Shown: piece after piece, positions 1-9,184 of the stretch
How positions within the stretch are numbered: position 1 is the first letter of the stretch
Layout of the letters: each line of letters starts with the position of its first letter
From: Rhodococcus sp. 14-2483-1-2
GTDB taxonomy: Bacteria > Actinomycetota > Actinomycetes > Mycobacteriales > Mycobacteriaceae
Length of the DNA stretch: 64,000 nt
Direction: 5' to 3'
Assembly (NCBI RefSeq): GCF_002259405.1
Contig: NZ_NPFW01000006.1
Coordinates: forward strand, 1 to 64,000
Translations under genes and position numbers: made by a program
The notes under the pieces: generated by a model
What the model saw: only the letters and a program-made list of their open reading frames with translations
Told to the model about the DNA's origin: nothing
Database searches by the model: none

Positions 1-1
1 G

Positions 2-247
2 CGCGAACGCCGCCCCGATCGCGCCATCGAGACCAACGTCGAATTCTGGGCCGCGGTGATCCTCGACTTCGCCGAGGTGCCCGCGCACATGATGCCCGCA
101 ATGTTCACCTGCGGACGTACCGCGGGCTGGTGCGCACACATCCTGGAACAGAAGCGCCTGGGCAAGCTCGTCCGACCGGCCGCCCTCTACACCGGCCCCG
201 AACCCCGCACCCCCGAGTCCGTCGACGGCTGGGACCTGATCCGGTAG
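2..247 (+). CDS. Citrate synthase, C-terminal part (partial, cut by window start)
   Basis: The last 81 codons of an ORF that is already open at the window edge. The residues NVEFWAAVILDFAEVP, the MFTCGRTAGWCAHILEQ segment and a terminal RPAALYTGP stretch are typical of the C-terminal small domain of citrate synthase, which condenses acetyl-CoA and oxaloacetate. The Asp in AVILDFAEVP falls where the family has its catalytic Asp. It lies just upstream of serC on the same strand; the second citrate synthase of mycobacteria sits near serC in a similar way (memory). The N-terminal three quarters are outside the window, so the paralogue cannot be fixed. Confidence 0.88.
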   Translation, partial: RERRPDRAIETNVEFWAAVILDFAEVPAHMMPAMFTCGRTAGWCAHILEQKRLGKLVRPAALYTGPEPRTPESVDGWDLIR

Positions 248-1438
<1,191 letters not shown>

Positions 1439-1460
1439 TTACCAGCAAGCTCACAGCTAC

Positions 1461-1526
1461 AGCGCTCCCTTCGCGGCATACACTTGCTATCAAGTAAGCA
1501 AGCGTAACGACCGCGGAGGGAGCGCT
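1461..1526 (+). promoter_or_regulatory. Inverted repeat that could sequester the ribosome-binding site of the next gene
   Basis: The arms AGCGCTCCCTTCGCGG (1461-1476) and CCGCGGAGGGAGCGCT (1511-1526) match at 15 of 16 positions. The 3-prime arm contains GGAGGGAG, the Shine-Dalgarno sequence of the rhomboid-like gene starting at 1530. Nested inside is a second perfect dyad, CTTGCT-8 nt-AGCAAG, which by itself looks like a DNA operator. If the RNA starts upstream of 1461, the ribosome-binding site would be hidden in a stem of about 16 bp. Confidence 0.5.
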
Positions 1527-1529
1527 CGT

Positions 1530-2201
1530 ATGTACAGGCTCCTGACATTCGCGCTACGGATTCGGGTGACTCTGGTGTACTGCGCGCTCGCGGCAGCGGG
1601 AATTATCGCGCTGGGCCAGATCGGCCCACACGATCGCTGGCACGTACTGCACGCGGCGAGCACCAATCTCCACAATCTGACCGACGGCCACCTCGCCACC
1701 CTCGTCACGAGCGTCTTTCTCACCGAAGGACGGGTGAACTGGTTGTGGTTGGCCGCGGTCGCCCTGTTGTTCGCCGTCGCCGAGTGGGTCTCCGGCTGGC
1801 GACGCTTTCTGCTGACCTTCAGCGCCGGACACCTCGGTGCGACGGCATTGGTGGCCACGGGCCTGCTCATCGGCATTCACAACGACTGGCTCGCGGACTC
1901 GTTGGCGATGGCCGTCGACGTCGGCGTCAGCTACGCAGCAGCAGCGGTCGCAGGATCGATGATCAGGTACCTGCCGATGCCGTGGCGTGCGGGCTGGGCC
2001 GCCCTGTGGATCGGCGTCGTCGCCTTCAGTGGAGTGTCGGACCCGTCCTTCACCGCCGTCGGCCACGCGATTGCCCTGACCATCGGCCTCGGCCTGGGTG
2101 CCCTCTACCTTCGCAGGGACGCATCGACGTTGTCGCACAAAGCAATTGATGGAACATCGACCGAATGGGTGCAGCCGAGCCCGCAGCTGTCTACCCTCTG
2201 A
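1530..2201 (+). CDS. Rhomboid-like integral membrane protein
   Basis: A 223-residue protein with about six hydrophobic segments (around residues 13-32, 70-88, 96-116, 125-146, 150-168 and 173-195). It matches the rhomboid-like family of actinobacteria: a HAASTNLHNLTDGHL luminal loop, an AEWVSGWRRFLLTFSAGHLGAT segment and a DVGVSYAAAA segment holding Ser and Tyr where rhomboids carry the catalytic motif. The classical GxSG motif is replaced by DVGVSYA, so proteolytic activity is unproven. ATG start with GGAGGGAG eight bases upstream. That site lies in a long inverted repeat, suggesting translational control. Confidence 0.75.
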   Translation: MYRLLTFALRIRVTLVYCALAAAGIIALGQIGPHDRWHVLHAASTNLHNLTDGHLATLVTSVFLTEGRVNWLWLAAVALLFAVAEWVSGWRRFLLTFSAGHLGATALVATGLLIGIHNDWLADSLAMAVDVGVSYAAAAVAGSMIRYLPMPWRAGWAALWIGVVAFSGVSDPSFTAVGHAIALTIGLGLGALYLRRDASTLSHKAIDGTSTEWVQPSPQLSTL

Positions 2202-2313
2202 TAGGGAAACGATCGTCGGCAGAAGCGATGCGTGTCGAACACCCGCCGAATACGGCAGGTGAACTAGGCTCGAATTCGACGGTATCGCGAGCCGGCGCGA
2301 TGAGGAGGTCAAG

Positions 2314-3216
2314 GTGCGAGACTTACGTGTGGTGGGTCTCGAGGCCGACGGAAAGTTCGTCGTGTGCGCAGATCCCAAGACCGGCGACAGATTCCGGCTT
2401 CCAGCCGACGACAAACTCCGCGCGGCCTCACGCGGCGACATCGCTCGACTAGGACAGATTGAGATCGAAATGGACAGCTTGCTTCGGCCGAAGGAAATTC
2501 AGGCCCGTATTCGCAGCGGAGCGACCATCGAACAGGTTGCCGCCGACTCCGGAATGGCCATCAGCCGCGTCGAGGTGTTCGCTCACCCGGTGTTGCTCGA
2601 ACGCTCGCAGGCCGCGTCGATGGCCCAGTCCGGTCATCCACTGCGCCACGACGGCCCGGCCGTGCAGACCCTGCTCGAGATCGTCACCCTCGCTTTCCGC
2701 GCTCGCGGCCACAACCTCGACGACGCGACGTGGGACGCCTGGCGCGACGAGGACAACAAGTGGGTCGCACAGCTGAAGTGGCAGGCCGGCCGCACCACCA
2801 ACAAGGCGCACTGGCAGTTCCTGCCCGACGGCCACGGCGGCACCATCGCGCCGCTCGACGACACCGCACACGAACTGATCGATCCAGACTTCGGACGTCA
2901 ACTGCGCGGTCTGGCACCGGTCCGCGCACTCACATCCTCCGAGGACCTCGGCGACGACGAGACCTCGCAGCAGAGCTTCGACGAGTACTACGGCACCACC
3001 GCCGACAGCGAGATCGACGCCGAGACCATCGAGGTCGAGGTGGACGATGCGCCTGCTCCCGAGCCCGAGGAGCCGCGCGAACCGGTGGCCAGGGAGCCCA
3101 GGCCCGCACCCAAGCCTGCCGCCGGTCACACCAGTGGCAAGGACAAGCGCGGCAAGCCGGCCATGCCGTCGTGGGAGGACGTCCTGCTCGGAGTTCGCAG
3201 CAGCGGCCACAACTGA
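2314..3216 (+). CDS. sepH: Septation protein SepH (DUF3071)
   Basis: A 300-residue protein. The N-terminal 90 residues, from MRDLRVVGLEADGKFVVC, form the DUF3071 domain with a helix-turn-helix-like stretch (RIRSGATIEQVAADSGMAI). The middle is a conserved domain with TWDAWRDEDNKWVAQLKW. The C-terminal third is acidic and proline-rich and ends in a conserved KPAMPSWEDVLLGVR tail. SepH acts with FtsZ during cell division in Streptomyces and mycobacteria, stimulating filament assembly. GTG start with a strong GAGGAGG about eight bases upstream. The neighbouring serC and rRNA methylase match the Rv0881-Rv0884c neighbourhood of M. tuberculosis. Confidence 0.92.
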   Translation: MRDLRVVGLEADGKFVVCADPKTGDRFRLPADDKLRAASRGDIARLGQIEIEMDSLLRPKEIQARIRSGATIEQVAADSGMAISRVEVFAHPVLLERSQAASMAQSGHPLRHDGPAVQTLLEIVTLAFRARGHNLDDATWDAWRDEDNKWVAQLKWQAGRTTNKAHWQFLPDGHGGTIAPLDDTAHELIDPDFGRQLRGLAPVRALTSSEDLGDDETSQQSFDEYYGTTADSEIDAETIEVEVDDAPAPEPEEPREPVAREPRPAPKPAAGHTSGKDKRGKPAMPSWEDVLLGVRSSGHN

Positions 3217-3308
3217 GTTCCGATGTGACCGATGTGCCGCGCGGTGCAGAACCGCCGACGCTCACACCGTAGGCTTCCCAGGAAGTAACGGAGAGAGAGG
3301 TGCCGGTA

Positions 3309-4070
3309 GTGGGGGCCAAAGCATCAACGATCTGGTACGTGGACGCACCGGATCCCATTTCTGTACTCCGAGAGGCCAACACCTCGGACTGGAATGCTGC
3401 GACCGCACTCGTCGGACGTCTGTACCCCCACCTGACGGCAGTGCCCCTCGGACAGGGCCCGATATCGACCTCGGCAGGCGTGGACGACGATCACGTCTTC
3501 ATCGGTTGCTACCCGGGCGTCACCGTGGTCTGCGGATCCAATCTCGCGGTGCCCACACCGTCGACGCTTCCCGAATCCTTCACTCGCCCTCTGGCGTCCG
3601 AGCACACCTACCTCGTCGCCTCGGATCCCCAACACGCCTGGGGAGCGTTCGCGTACTGGGAGCGCGGTGAATTCCGCCGATCCTTCAGCGCCACTCCGGT
3701 GTACATCTACGAGGACGCGGGCCTGCCACTGGTGTGGGAGCGGTCGTTCTGGGCCGGTGAGCACCCGCTGATCTATCCACCCGGAGTGATGCCGGATCCG
3801 CAATCGCTGCCGTTCCACCCGCAGGAGTTCGCCGAGGCCGCCAACGCCGAGTGGCTCGGATTCCGCTACACCGGCGCACCACACGCGGACGAATTCGATC
3901 CGAACACCCTGCCGGTCTGCGGCTTCACGATGTACGTTCCGGGGCAGGAGCCACCGCCACCGAACCAGCAGAGCCGAAGCTCGAACGGCCGTGGCGCACA
4001 GGAACCGATGCCCGACGCCCCCGAGGAACAGGCACCGCGACCGAAGAAGCGTTGGTTCTCGCGCAAATAG
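3309..4070 (+). CDS. DUF6928 family protein, function unknown
   Basis: A 253-residue soluble protein conserved in Rhodococcus and Nocardia relatives. I chose the GTG at 3309 because it gives MGAKASTIWYVDAPDP, the usual N-terminus of the family, and it sits about ten bases after GGAGAGAG. A GTG at 3300 would crowd that site. The central part has many aromatic residues (WGAFAYWERGEFRRSFSA, AEWLGFRYTG). The C-terminal 50 residues are proline-rich and charged, ending KKRWFSRK, and look disordered. No catalytic motif is evident. Confidence 0.75.
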   Translation: MGAKASTIWYVDAPDPISVLREANTSDWNAATALVGRLYPHLTAVPLGQGPISTSAGVDDDHVFIGCYPGVTVVCGSNLAVPTPSTLPESFTRPLASEHTYLVASDPQHAWGAFAYWERGEFRRSFSATPVYIYEDAGLPLVWERSFWAGEHPLIYPPGVMPDPQSLPFHPQEFAEAANAEWLGFRYTGAPHADEFDPNTLPVCGFTMYVPGQEPPPPNQQSRSSNGRGAQEPMPDAPEEQAPRPKKRWFSRK

Positions 4071-4080
4071 TGGCTCGGGT

Positions 4081-4154
4081 GGGCACAGTTGCACGCAACC
4101 ACCGCTGATCGACGGGTTTCCGCCGATTGTCGACGGTAGTGCGCAACTCTGCCC
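4081..4154. repeat. Long imperfect palindrome between convergent genes
   Basis: The arms begin GGGCACAGTTGCACGC and end GTGCGCAACTCTGCCC. About 36 bases on each side can pair with scattered mismatches, around an inner GTTTCC turn. It fills most of the 114-base gap between the convergent DUF6928 and DUF2537 genes. It may act as a bidirectional terminator or be a dispersed palindromic element. There is no clear T-tract. Confidence 0.5.
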
Positions 4155-4184
4155 GCTGTCGGAGACCGACGAAGAAGACGACTG

Positions 4185-4454
4185 TCAGAACGCCAGCGCC
4201 GCCAGTGCCACGAAGCTCAGGATGGAACCGATGCCGGCTCCGTACACGGCCCAGCGCCACACCGGTATCGCGAGCCACCGCATGACCGTCGGTGCCGCAC
4301 CCGCGACGACGATCATGTTCAGACCGATCGCCAGCAGCGGGTGAATTCTGGCCAGTTCCAGACCGAAAGCCGTCAGTGCCACACTCACCAGCGCCGCCGA
4401 GATCACGGCGATCGGTATTCCGGTCCAGCGGACGCCCGGGTCGTGGTCGTTCAC
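4185..4454 (-). CDS. Small membrane protein, DUF2537-like
   Basis: An 89-residue protein with about three hydrophobic helices and a short hydrophilic N-terminus (MNDHDPGVRWTG). The GTG start overlaps the stop codon of the upstream rRNA methylase by four bases, so translation is probably coupled. Size, topology and position match the small membrane protein that follows the SpoU methylase gene in mycobacteria (Rv0882 region, memory). No catalytic residues are visible and the function is unknown. Confidence 0.7.
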   Translation of the reverse strand: MNDHDPGVRWTGIPIAVISAALVSVALTAFGLELARIHPLLAIGLNMIVVAGAAPTVMRWLAIPVWRWAVYGAGIGSILSFVALAALAF

Positions 4455-5254
4455 GTCAGGCGCACACGTTCGTAGAACCCCATCGCAGCGGCCGTCGCCA
4501 CATTGAGTGAATCGGTGCCGGGTGCCATCGGGATACGAGCGCGAATGTCCGTGGCACGCATGGCATGTTCGGTCAGACCCGGTCCCTCCGCGCCGAGCAA
4601 CAACGCCACCTTCTCCCCCGTCATCGCCGCCGCAAGCGACACCGCCGACGGATTGGGTGTCAGCGAGATCAGCTGAAAACCGTGCGCGCGAACGCGATCG
4701 AGACCGCGCGGCCACTCGGGCACCTTGGCGAACGGCACCCGCAGCACATGCCCCATCGATACCCGCACCGACCGTCGATAGAGCGGATCAGCGCACGCGG
4801 CGCCGAACAGCACTGCATCCACCCCGAGACCGGCCGCGTTGCGGAACATCGACCCGAGATTCTCGTGGTCGTTGACGCCCTCGAGGATCGCCACCGTCTT
4901 CGCGTCGGCCAACACCTCGTCCAAATCGAGGGCCGGTGGCCTGTTCGCCGCTGCCAGCACGCCGCGATTGAGATGGAATCCGACGACCTCGGCCATCACC
5001 TCCGCCGATGTCCGATAGAACGGGACGTCGGAATCTGCCAGATCGTCGCGCAAGGTGTCGAGCCGTCGATCCACGCCCAGCAGGCTGATCATCGGGAAGC
5101 GCGAGGTCAGCAGGCGCTGCGCGACCAACACTCCCTCGGCGATCACCAATCCCTTGCCCTCGGGCAGGTCGGGTCGCCGATCCGAGGAGTTGAGATCGCG
5201 AAAATCGTCCAGTCGCGGGTCCGATGGGTCGTCGATATCGATTACATGCACCAC
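4451..5254 (-). CDS. TrmH/SpoU-family RNA 2-prime-O-methyltransferase
   Basis: A 267-residue SPOUT methyltransferase. The three family motifs are present in order: NLGSMFRNAAGLGVDAVL (motif 1, catalytic Arg), LLLGAEGPGL (motif 2) and IPMAPGTDSLNVATAAA (motif 3), which form the knotted SAM site. The N-terminal about 110 residues form the substrate-binding domain typical of TsnR-like enzymes. It should methylate a ribose in rRNA or tRNA, but the target nucleotide cannot be read from sequence. It is followed with a 4-base overlap by a small membrane protein gene. Confidence 0.9.
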   Translation of the reverse strand: MVHVIDIDDPSDPRLDDFRDLNSSDRRPDLPEGKGLVIAEGVLVAQRLLTSRFPMISLLGVDRRLDTLRDDLADSDVPFYRTSAEVMAEVVGFHLNRGVLAAANRPPALDLDEVLADAKTVAILEGVNDHENLGSMFRNAAGLGVDAVLFGAACADPLYRRSVRVSMGHVLRVPFAKVPEWPRGLDRVRAHGFQLISLTPNPSAVSLAAAMTGEKVALLLGAEGPGLTEHAMRATDIRARIPMAPGTDSLNVATAAAMGFYERVRLT

Positions 5255-5370
5255 GTGCCCATCTTGTCACCCGGCATTTCTGGCAGTCCCTCGGCGAAGG
5301 CCTCCTTCTGTATGGCAGATTTCTCGGGTCGTTCCGCGGGCTCCACTCCTGTATGGAAAAGTAAAGAGCG

Positions 5371-6570
5371 ATGACTACCGACGAATCGATCACCATCCGC
5401 ACCGCCACCGACGACGACTGGGATGCCGTCGCGCTGCTCGACGCCCACGCATTCGGCGAGCACCAGAACGCCGAGGACCTGGCCGAGACACAGATCCTGA
5501 CCCAGTCCGAGCACGTGTACCTGGCGTGGGACGGCGAGACCCCGGTGGGTGTGGCCATGCACTTCCCGATGTCGGTCACCGTTCCCGGTGGTGCGCAGGT
5601 CGAGGCGTCCGGAGTCTCCTGGGTGTCGGTCGCACCGACGCATCGTCGACGCGGCATCCTGCGATCGATGTTCACCCAGCAGCACCGCGCACTGAACGAC
5701 GCCGGCGCACCCCTCTCCCTGCTCACGGCCAGCGAGGCCACGATCTACGGACGCTTCGGGTACGGGCCGGTGACCGAGGAGATCAGCGTCTCGATCGACC
5801 GACGATTCGCGCAGTTCCGCAAGGACGCTCCCCCGGCAACCGGTGTGCGGCTGATCGAGTCGGCCGAGGCCGCCGGACTGCTCCCCGACATCTACCACCG
5901 GTGGCAGCAGCAGACCGCAGGCGCGCAGCCCAAGCCGCCGATCCGCTGGGAGCGGTTCTTCGCCGACCGCGAGAACCGACGCGGCGGACTGACGGCTCTG
6001 TTCTTCATCGTCCATCCCGACGGTTATGTCGCCTACCGACGCGGACGCAACCCGAGCCGAGTGGTGGTGGAGGAATTCATCGCGGTGACCGACGACGCGT
6101 ACGCCGCGTTGTGGCAAATACTCGTCGGAGTGGACCTGGTCGACACCATCGAGGTACGGCAGGCACGGGACGAAGTACTGCCGTTCCTGCTGACCAACAA
6201 TCGGCTACCGAAAGTCACGGCTCACCACGACGCACTGTGGGGCCGCATCATGCACGTCGAGGCAGCGCTCGAGGCGCGTACCTACGCGCTCGACACCTCG
6301 CTGGTCATCGCGGTGCGGGATCCCTTCCTCGATGCGGGCGGCACCTACTCACTGACCGTGACCGACGGTCGTGCGACCTGCACCCGGGTGGAGTCCGAAC
6401 CGGACATCGAACTCGACATCGACGTGCTCGCGAGCATCTACTTCGGCACCCATCGAGCCCGCTTGTTCGCCGCGGCCAACCGCCTTACCGCACGCAACGA
6501 GGAATCTCTGCATGCGCTGGATCTGACGTTCGGAACAGCGCGCCCGGCCGTCATGGGTTGGGGTTTCTAG
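5371..6570 (+). CDS. Eis-family GNAT N-acetyltransferase
   Basis: A 399-residue protein with the three-part Eis layout: an N-terminal GNAT domain with the acetyl-CoA loop THRRRGILRSM (about residue 90), a second GNAT-like domain, and a C-terminal SCP2-like domain. It ends in GWGF; a C-terminal Phe carboxylate is the catalytic base in M. tuberculosis Eis. A Tyr in the TIYGRFGYGP stretch fits the catalytic Tyr. Family members acetylate aminoglycosides and polyamines; the substrate here is open. It is divergent from the rRNA methylase gene, and its stop codon overlaps that of the convergent transporter gene. Confidence 0.88.
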   Translation: MTTDESITIRTATDDDWDAVALLDAHAFGEHQNAEDLAETQILTQSEHVYLAWDGETPVGVAMHFPMSVTVPGGAQVEASGVSWVSVAPTHRRRGILRSMFTQQHRALNDAGAPLSLLTASEATIYGRFGYGPVTEEISVSIDRRFAQFRKDAPPATGVRLIESAEAAGLLPDIYHRWQQQTAGAQPKPPIRWERFFADRENRRGGLTALFFIVHPDGYVAYRRGRNPSRVVVEEFIAVTDDAYAALWQILVGVDLVDTIEVRQARDEVLPFLLTNNRLPKVTAHHDALWGRIMHVEAALEARTYALDTSLVIAVRDPFLDAGGTYSLTVTDGRATCTRVESEPDIELDIDVLASIYFGTHRARLFAAANRLTARNEESLHALDLTFGTARPAVMGWGF

Positions 6571-7880
6571 AGCCGGCTGTTCGGCGCATCCAGCGCGGTG
6601 GCCGAGCCACCTCGCATCCGGAGGGCGGCACCCAGCGTCACCGCGAGCAGCACCGTCAGGTAGACGATGAAGTCGACACTGCCGTGGCTGCTCGTGGCGT
6701 GGTAGATCAACGGTGCCGTGCCTCCGAAGAGGGAGTTCGCCACGGCATAACCGAAGCCGACGCCCAACGCACGAATGTGCGCGGGGAACACTTCGGCCTT
6801 GGCAATGCCGTTCACCGACAGGTAGCACGTGAGGACGAGGAACGCGCACACCAGGATGGCGAAGACCGCAGGCGGAGACGTCACCCGGGTGGTCGCCAGC
6901 ACCAGTGCTCCGGTCGCCGGTATCCCCAGCGCCCCGAACGCGACGAGAAGGGGCTTTCTTCCGATGCGGTCGCTCAGTGCGCCGGCGACCGGCTGCAGCA
7001 CCATCAACACCACGAAGGCCGCGAGCACGAGCCCGGTCGCGACGAGCTCTCCCCTGGTGCCGTCCGCAGCGAAGAACGTCTCGCGAACGATCGAGGGAAC
7101 CGTGACCGTGTAGGTGTAGAACGCCGCACTCCCTCCCGCGGTCAACAAGAACACCCACACCAAAGGACGCCGGTGATCGCGAAACAACGCCCCCATCGTG
7201 GCGTCTCGGTCCGCCCGGGGTGCTCCCGGTTCACGGGGCGCGCGATCGAGTCCACGCGCCCACCACAGCGATGCCAGGCCCGCCGCACCTCCCGCGGCGA
7301 ACGCGAGGCGAAAACCCCATTCGGAGATTGCCGCGCGGTCCGTGCTCGCGAGGAGCACGAGTAGACACGTCTGTGCGAGCACGAGGCCGCCGACGATGGT
7401 CGCGGCCTGGAACGAGGCGAAGAATCCGCGATGCCCTCGCGTGCCCGATTCGGAGAGCAGCACCGTCGCCGCCGCGTACTCGCCGCCGGTGGCGATGCCT
7501 TGGACGATGCTCACGACCGCGAGGATCACCGCGGCCCAGGCGCCGATGTCGTGGACGGTGGGAGTGACCGCCAGAGCGACCGATCCGGCCGACATCAGCG
7601 TGACCGCAGCGACGAGCGCGAACTGTCGGCCTCGCACGTCCGCGAGCCTGCCGAACAGCCACGAACCGAGCGGTCGGACGACGAAGGTCAGTGCGAAGAG
7701 TCCGTAGACGTACACGAGCGAATTGGTCGAGGCCGGATCGAAGAACTCGGTCCGAAAATACGGCGCGAAGGTCGCGTAGAGGTAGAGGTTGAACCACTGC
7801 ACGAGGTTCGGCACCGAACCCGCCAGAATGACGCGGACCTGCCTACGACGGTCGGAGCTCGCCGACTCGGTGCGATTCAC
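6567..7880 (-). CDS. MFS transporter of the metabolite:H+ symporter (MHS) type
   Basis: About 437 residues with twelve hydrophobic segments. The first cytoplasmic loop is RPLGSWLFGRLADVRGRQ, and a GIATGGEYAAATVLLSE segment is the hallmark of the MHS group (alpha-ketoglutarate, citrate, proline or shikimate symporters). It should carry a small organic acid or zwitterion inward with protons. I prefer the GTG at 7880; an in-frame GTG at 7910 would add ten residues, and neither has a clear Shine-Dalgarno. There are no catabolic genes next to it, so the substrate cannot be guessed. Confidence 0.82.
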   Translation of the reverse strand: MNRTESASSDRRRQVRVILAGSVPNLVQWFNLYLYATFAPYFRTEFFDPASTNSLVYVYGLFALTFVVRPLGSWLFGRLADVRGRQFALVAAVTLMSAGSVALAVTPTVHDIGAWAAVILAVVSIVQGIATGGEYAAATVLLSESGTRGHRGFFASFQAATIVGGLVLAQTCLLVLLASTDRAAISEWGFRLAFAAGGAAGLASLWWARGLDRAPREPGAPRADRDATMGALFRDHRRPLVWVFLLTAGGSAAFYTYTVTVPSIVRETFFAADGTRGELVATGLVLAAFVVLMVLQPVAGALSDRIGRKPLLVAFGALGIPATGALVLATTRVTSPPAVFAILVCAFLVLTCYLSVNGIAKAEVFPAHIRALGVGFGYAVANSLFGGTAPLIYHATSSHGSVDFIVYLTVLLAVTLGAALRMRGGSATALDAPNSRL

Positions 7881-7929
7881 GTGCTGAAAGTACCCGAATA
7901 CCTGGCACACAGGGAGCAGTCGGAAAGCA

Positions 7930-7966
7930 CATGACTTTTGTCATGGCTACACCGTGACGGTGTCAC
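7930..7966 (+). promoter_or_regulatory. Pair of perfect inverted repeats upstream of the ABC transporter/two-component operon
   Basis: CATGAC-TTTT-GTCATG (7930-7945) is followed eight bases later by GTGAC-GGT-GTCAC (7954-7966). A related GGTCATGATG lies at about 7971. Both dyads share the half-site GTCAY. They lie 59-95 bases before the first gene of the operon, which encodes a NarL-type response regulator at its end. That makes them good candidates for autoregulatory binding sites. Confidence 0.5.
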
Positions 7967-8024
7967 CTCAGGTCATGATGCGCTGCACTGTTTTCGGTGG
8001 TTCGGGCGCAGCAGACTCGTAGTC

Positions 8025-8252
8025 ATGAAGCAACCAGACGAAGGAAACCTGTTCACCGATCTGATGGAGCTCGGACCGGCTCCGACGATGGCGCGTGAGA
8101 TCGTCGTCATCGTCATCGGTCTCGCGATCATCGCCGTGCTGTTCGCGATCGTCGGCGCATCACTTCCGGCGTTCGTCGCACTCGGCGTCATCGTCGCGTT
8201 CATGGGCGTGCGGTTCGTCATCGGACTCCGCCACTGGGAGAAGCAATCATGA
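8025..8252 (+). CDS. Small membrane protein, first gene of the ABC/two-component operon
   Basis: A 75-residue protein with a hydrophilic N-terminus (MKQPDEGNLFTDLMELGP) and two closely spaced hydrophobic helices (about residues 26-45 and 47-65), ending HWEKQS. The ATG at 8025 excludes a longer upstream frame that would overlap the palindromic operator region. It overlaps the ATP-binding gene by four bases (ATGA), so it belongs to the operon. It could be an accessory or sensing subunit. No family was recognised. Confidence 0.7.
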   Translation: MKQPDEGNLFTDLMELGPAPTMAREIVVIVIGLAIIAVLFAIVGASLPAFVALGVIVAFMGVRFVIGLRHWEKQS

Positions 8253-9184
8253 CCATCATCGAAGTCGATGGCATGACTCGCCGCTACGGCTCGGGCAAGA
8301 ACGCTTTCGAGGCCGTCAAGGCGCTCGATCTGAAGGTCGCCGAGGGTGAGCTGTTCGGCCTGCTCGGCACCAACGGTGCCGGCAAGACGTCCACTCTCGA
8401 AGTCATTCAAGGACTTTCACGGCCGAGTGAAGGCACGGTGCGGATTCTGGGAATGGATCCGGTGTCCGATCGCCGCAAAGTTCGACCGTCTCTGGGCATC
8501 ATGCTGCAGAAAGGCGGCCTGCCCCAGGATCTGACCACCGCGGAGAGCCTGCGGATGTGGGCGGGCACGTGCAGCAATCCACTGCCGGTGGACGAGGTGC
8601 TGGGGCGAGTCGACCTGGCCGACCGCGCCGATACCCGGGTGAAGTTTCTCTCGGGCGGCGAGCAACGCAGACTGGATCTGGCGTGCGCCATCATCAGCCG
8701 TCCTCGAGTGCTGTTCCTGGACGAGCCCACCACCGGTCTCGATCCCGAAAGTCGCCGCAACACATGGCGGTTGATTCAAGAGCTGAAGAATTCCGGCGTG
8801 ACGATCATGTTGACGACGCACTACCTGGACGAGGCCGAGTCGCTGTGCGATCGACTCGCGATCATGCACCGCGGCAGGGTCGTTCGCAGCGGAACGGTCG
8901 ACGAGGTGGTCGCGGACCATCCGGCGAAGATCGAACTGCAGGCCCCCGGTACCGCGCTGCCGACACTGCCCGGTACCGCCATCGACGTCTCGGGAGACAC
9001 CATCTCGATCCAGACGTCCTCGGTACAGGACACGTTGACCGACCTGCTCGTGTGGGCCCGCACCAACGGGGTGACCCTGCACGGACTCGACGCCCGCGCG
9101 GCATCACTCGAAACCGTATTCCTTTCCATTGCAGACGAATTCGACAATCCCGACTTCACACACACGAAGGTGATGAGCGCATGA
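8249..9184 (+). CDS. ABC transporter ATP-binding protein (drug/antibiotic exporter type)
   Basis: A 311-residue ATPase with Walker A GTNGAGKTST, the Q-loop in IMLQKGGLPQDLT, the signature motif LSGGEQRRLDLACAI, Walker B VLFLDEPTTGLDP and the switch His in LTTHYLDEAESL. The last about 90 residues form the C-terminal extension found in DrrA/NodI/YhhA-like exporters. It overlaps both its upstream membrane gene and the downstream permease gene by 4 bases. With the permease it should form a homodimeric exporter acting at the inner membrane. Confidence 0.95.
   Translation: MTIIEVDGMTRRYGSGKNAFEAVKALDLKVAEGELFGLLGTNGAGKTSTLEVIQGLSRPSEGTVRILGMDPVSDRRKVRPSLGIMLQKGGLPQDLTTAESLRMWAGTCSNPLPVDEVLGRVDLADRADTRVKFLSGGEQRRLDLACAIISRPRVLFLDEPTTGLDPESRRNTWRLIQELKNSGVTIMLTTHYLDEAESLCDRLAIMHRGRVVRSGTVDEVVADHPAKIELQAPGTALPTLPGTAIDVSGDTISIQTSSVQDTLTDLLVWARTNGVTLHGLDARAASLETVFLSIADEFDNPDFTHTKVMSA

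Noticed and set aside
5055-7364. A 769-codon plus-strand frame across the rRNA methylase and acetyltransferase genes
   Set aside because: It runs antisense to the methylase and out of frame through the acetyltransferase, is very Arg-rich and lacks any family pattern. It is a high-GC shadow.
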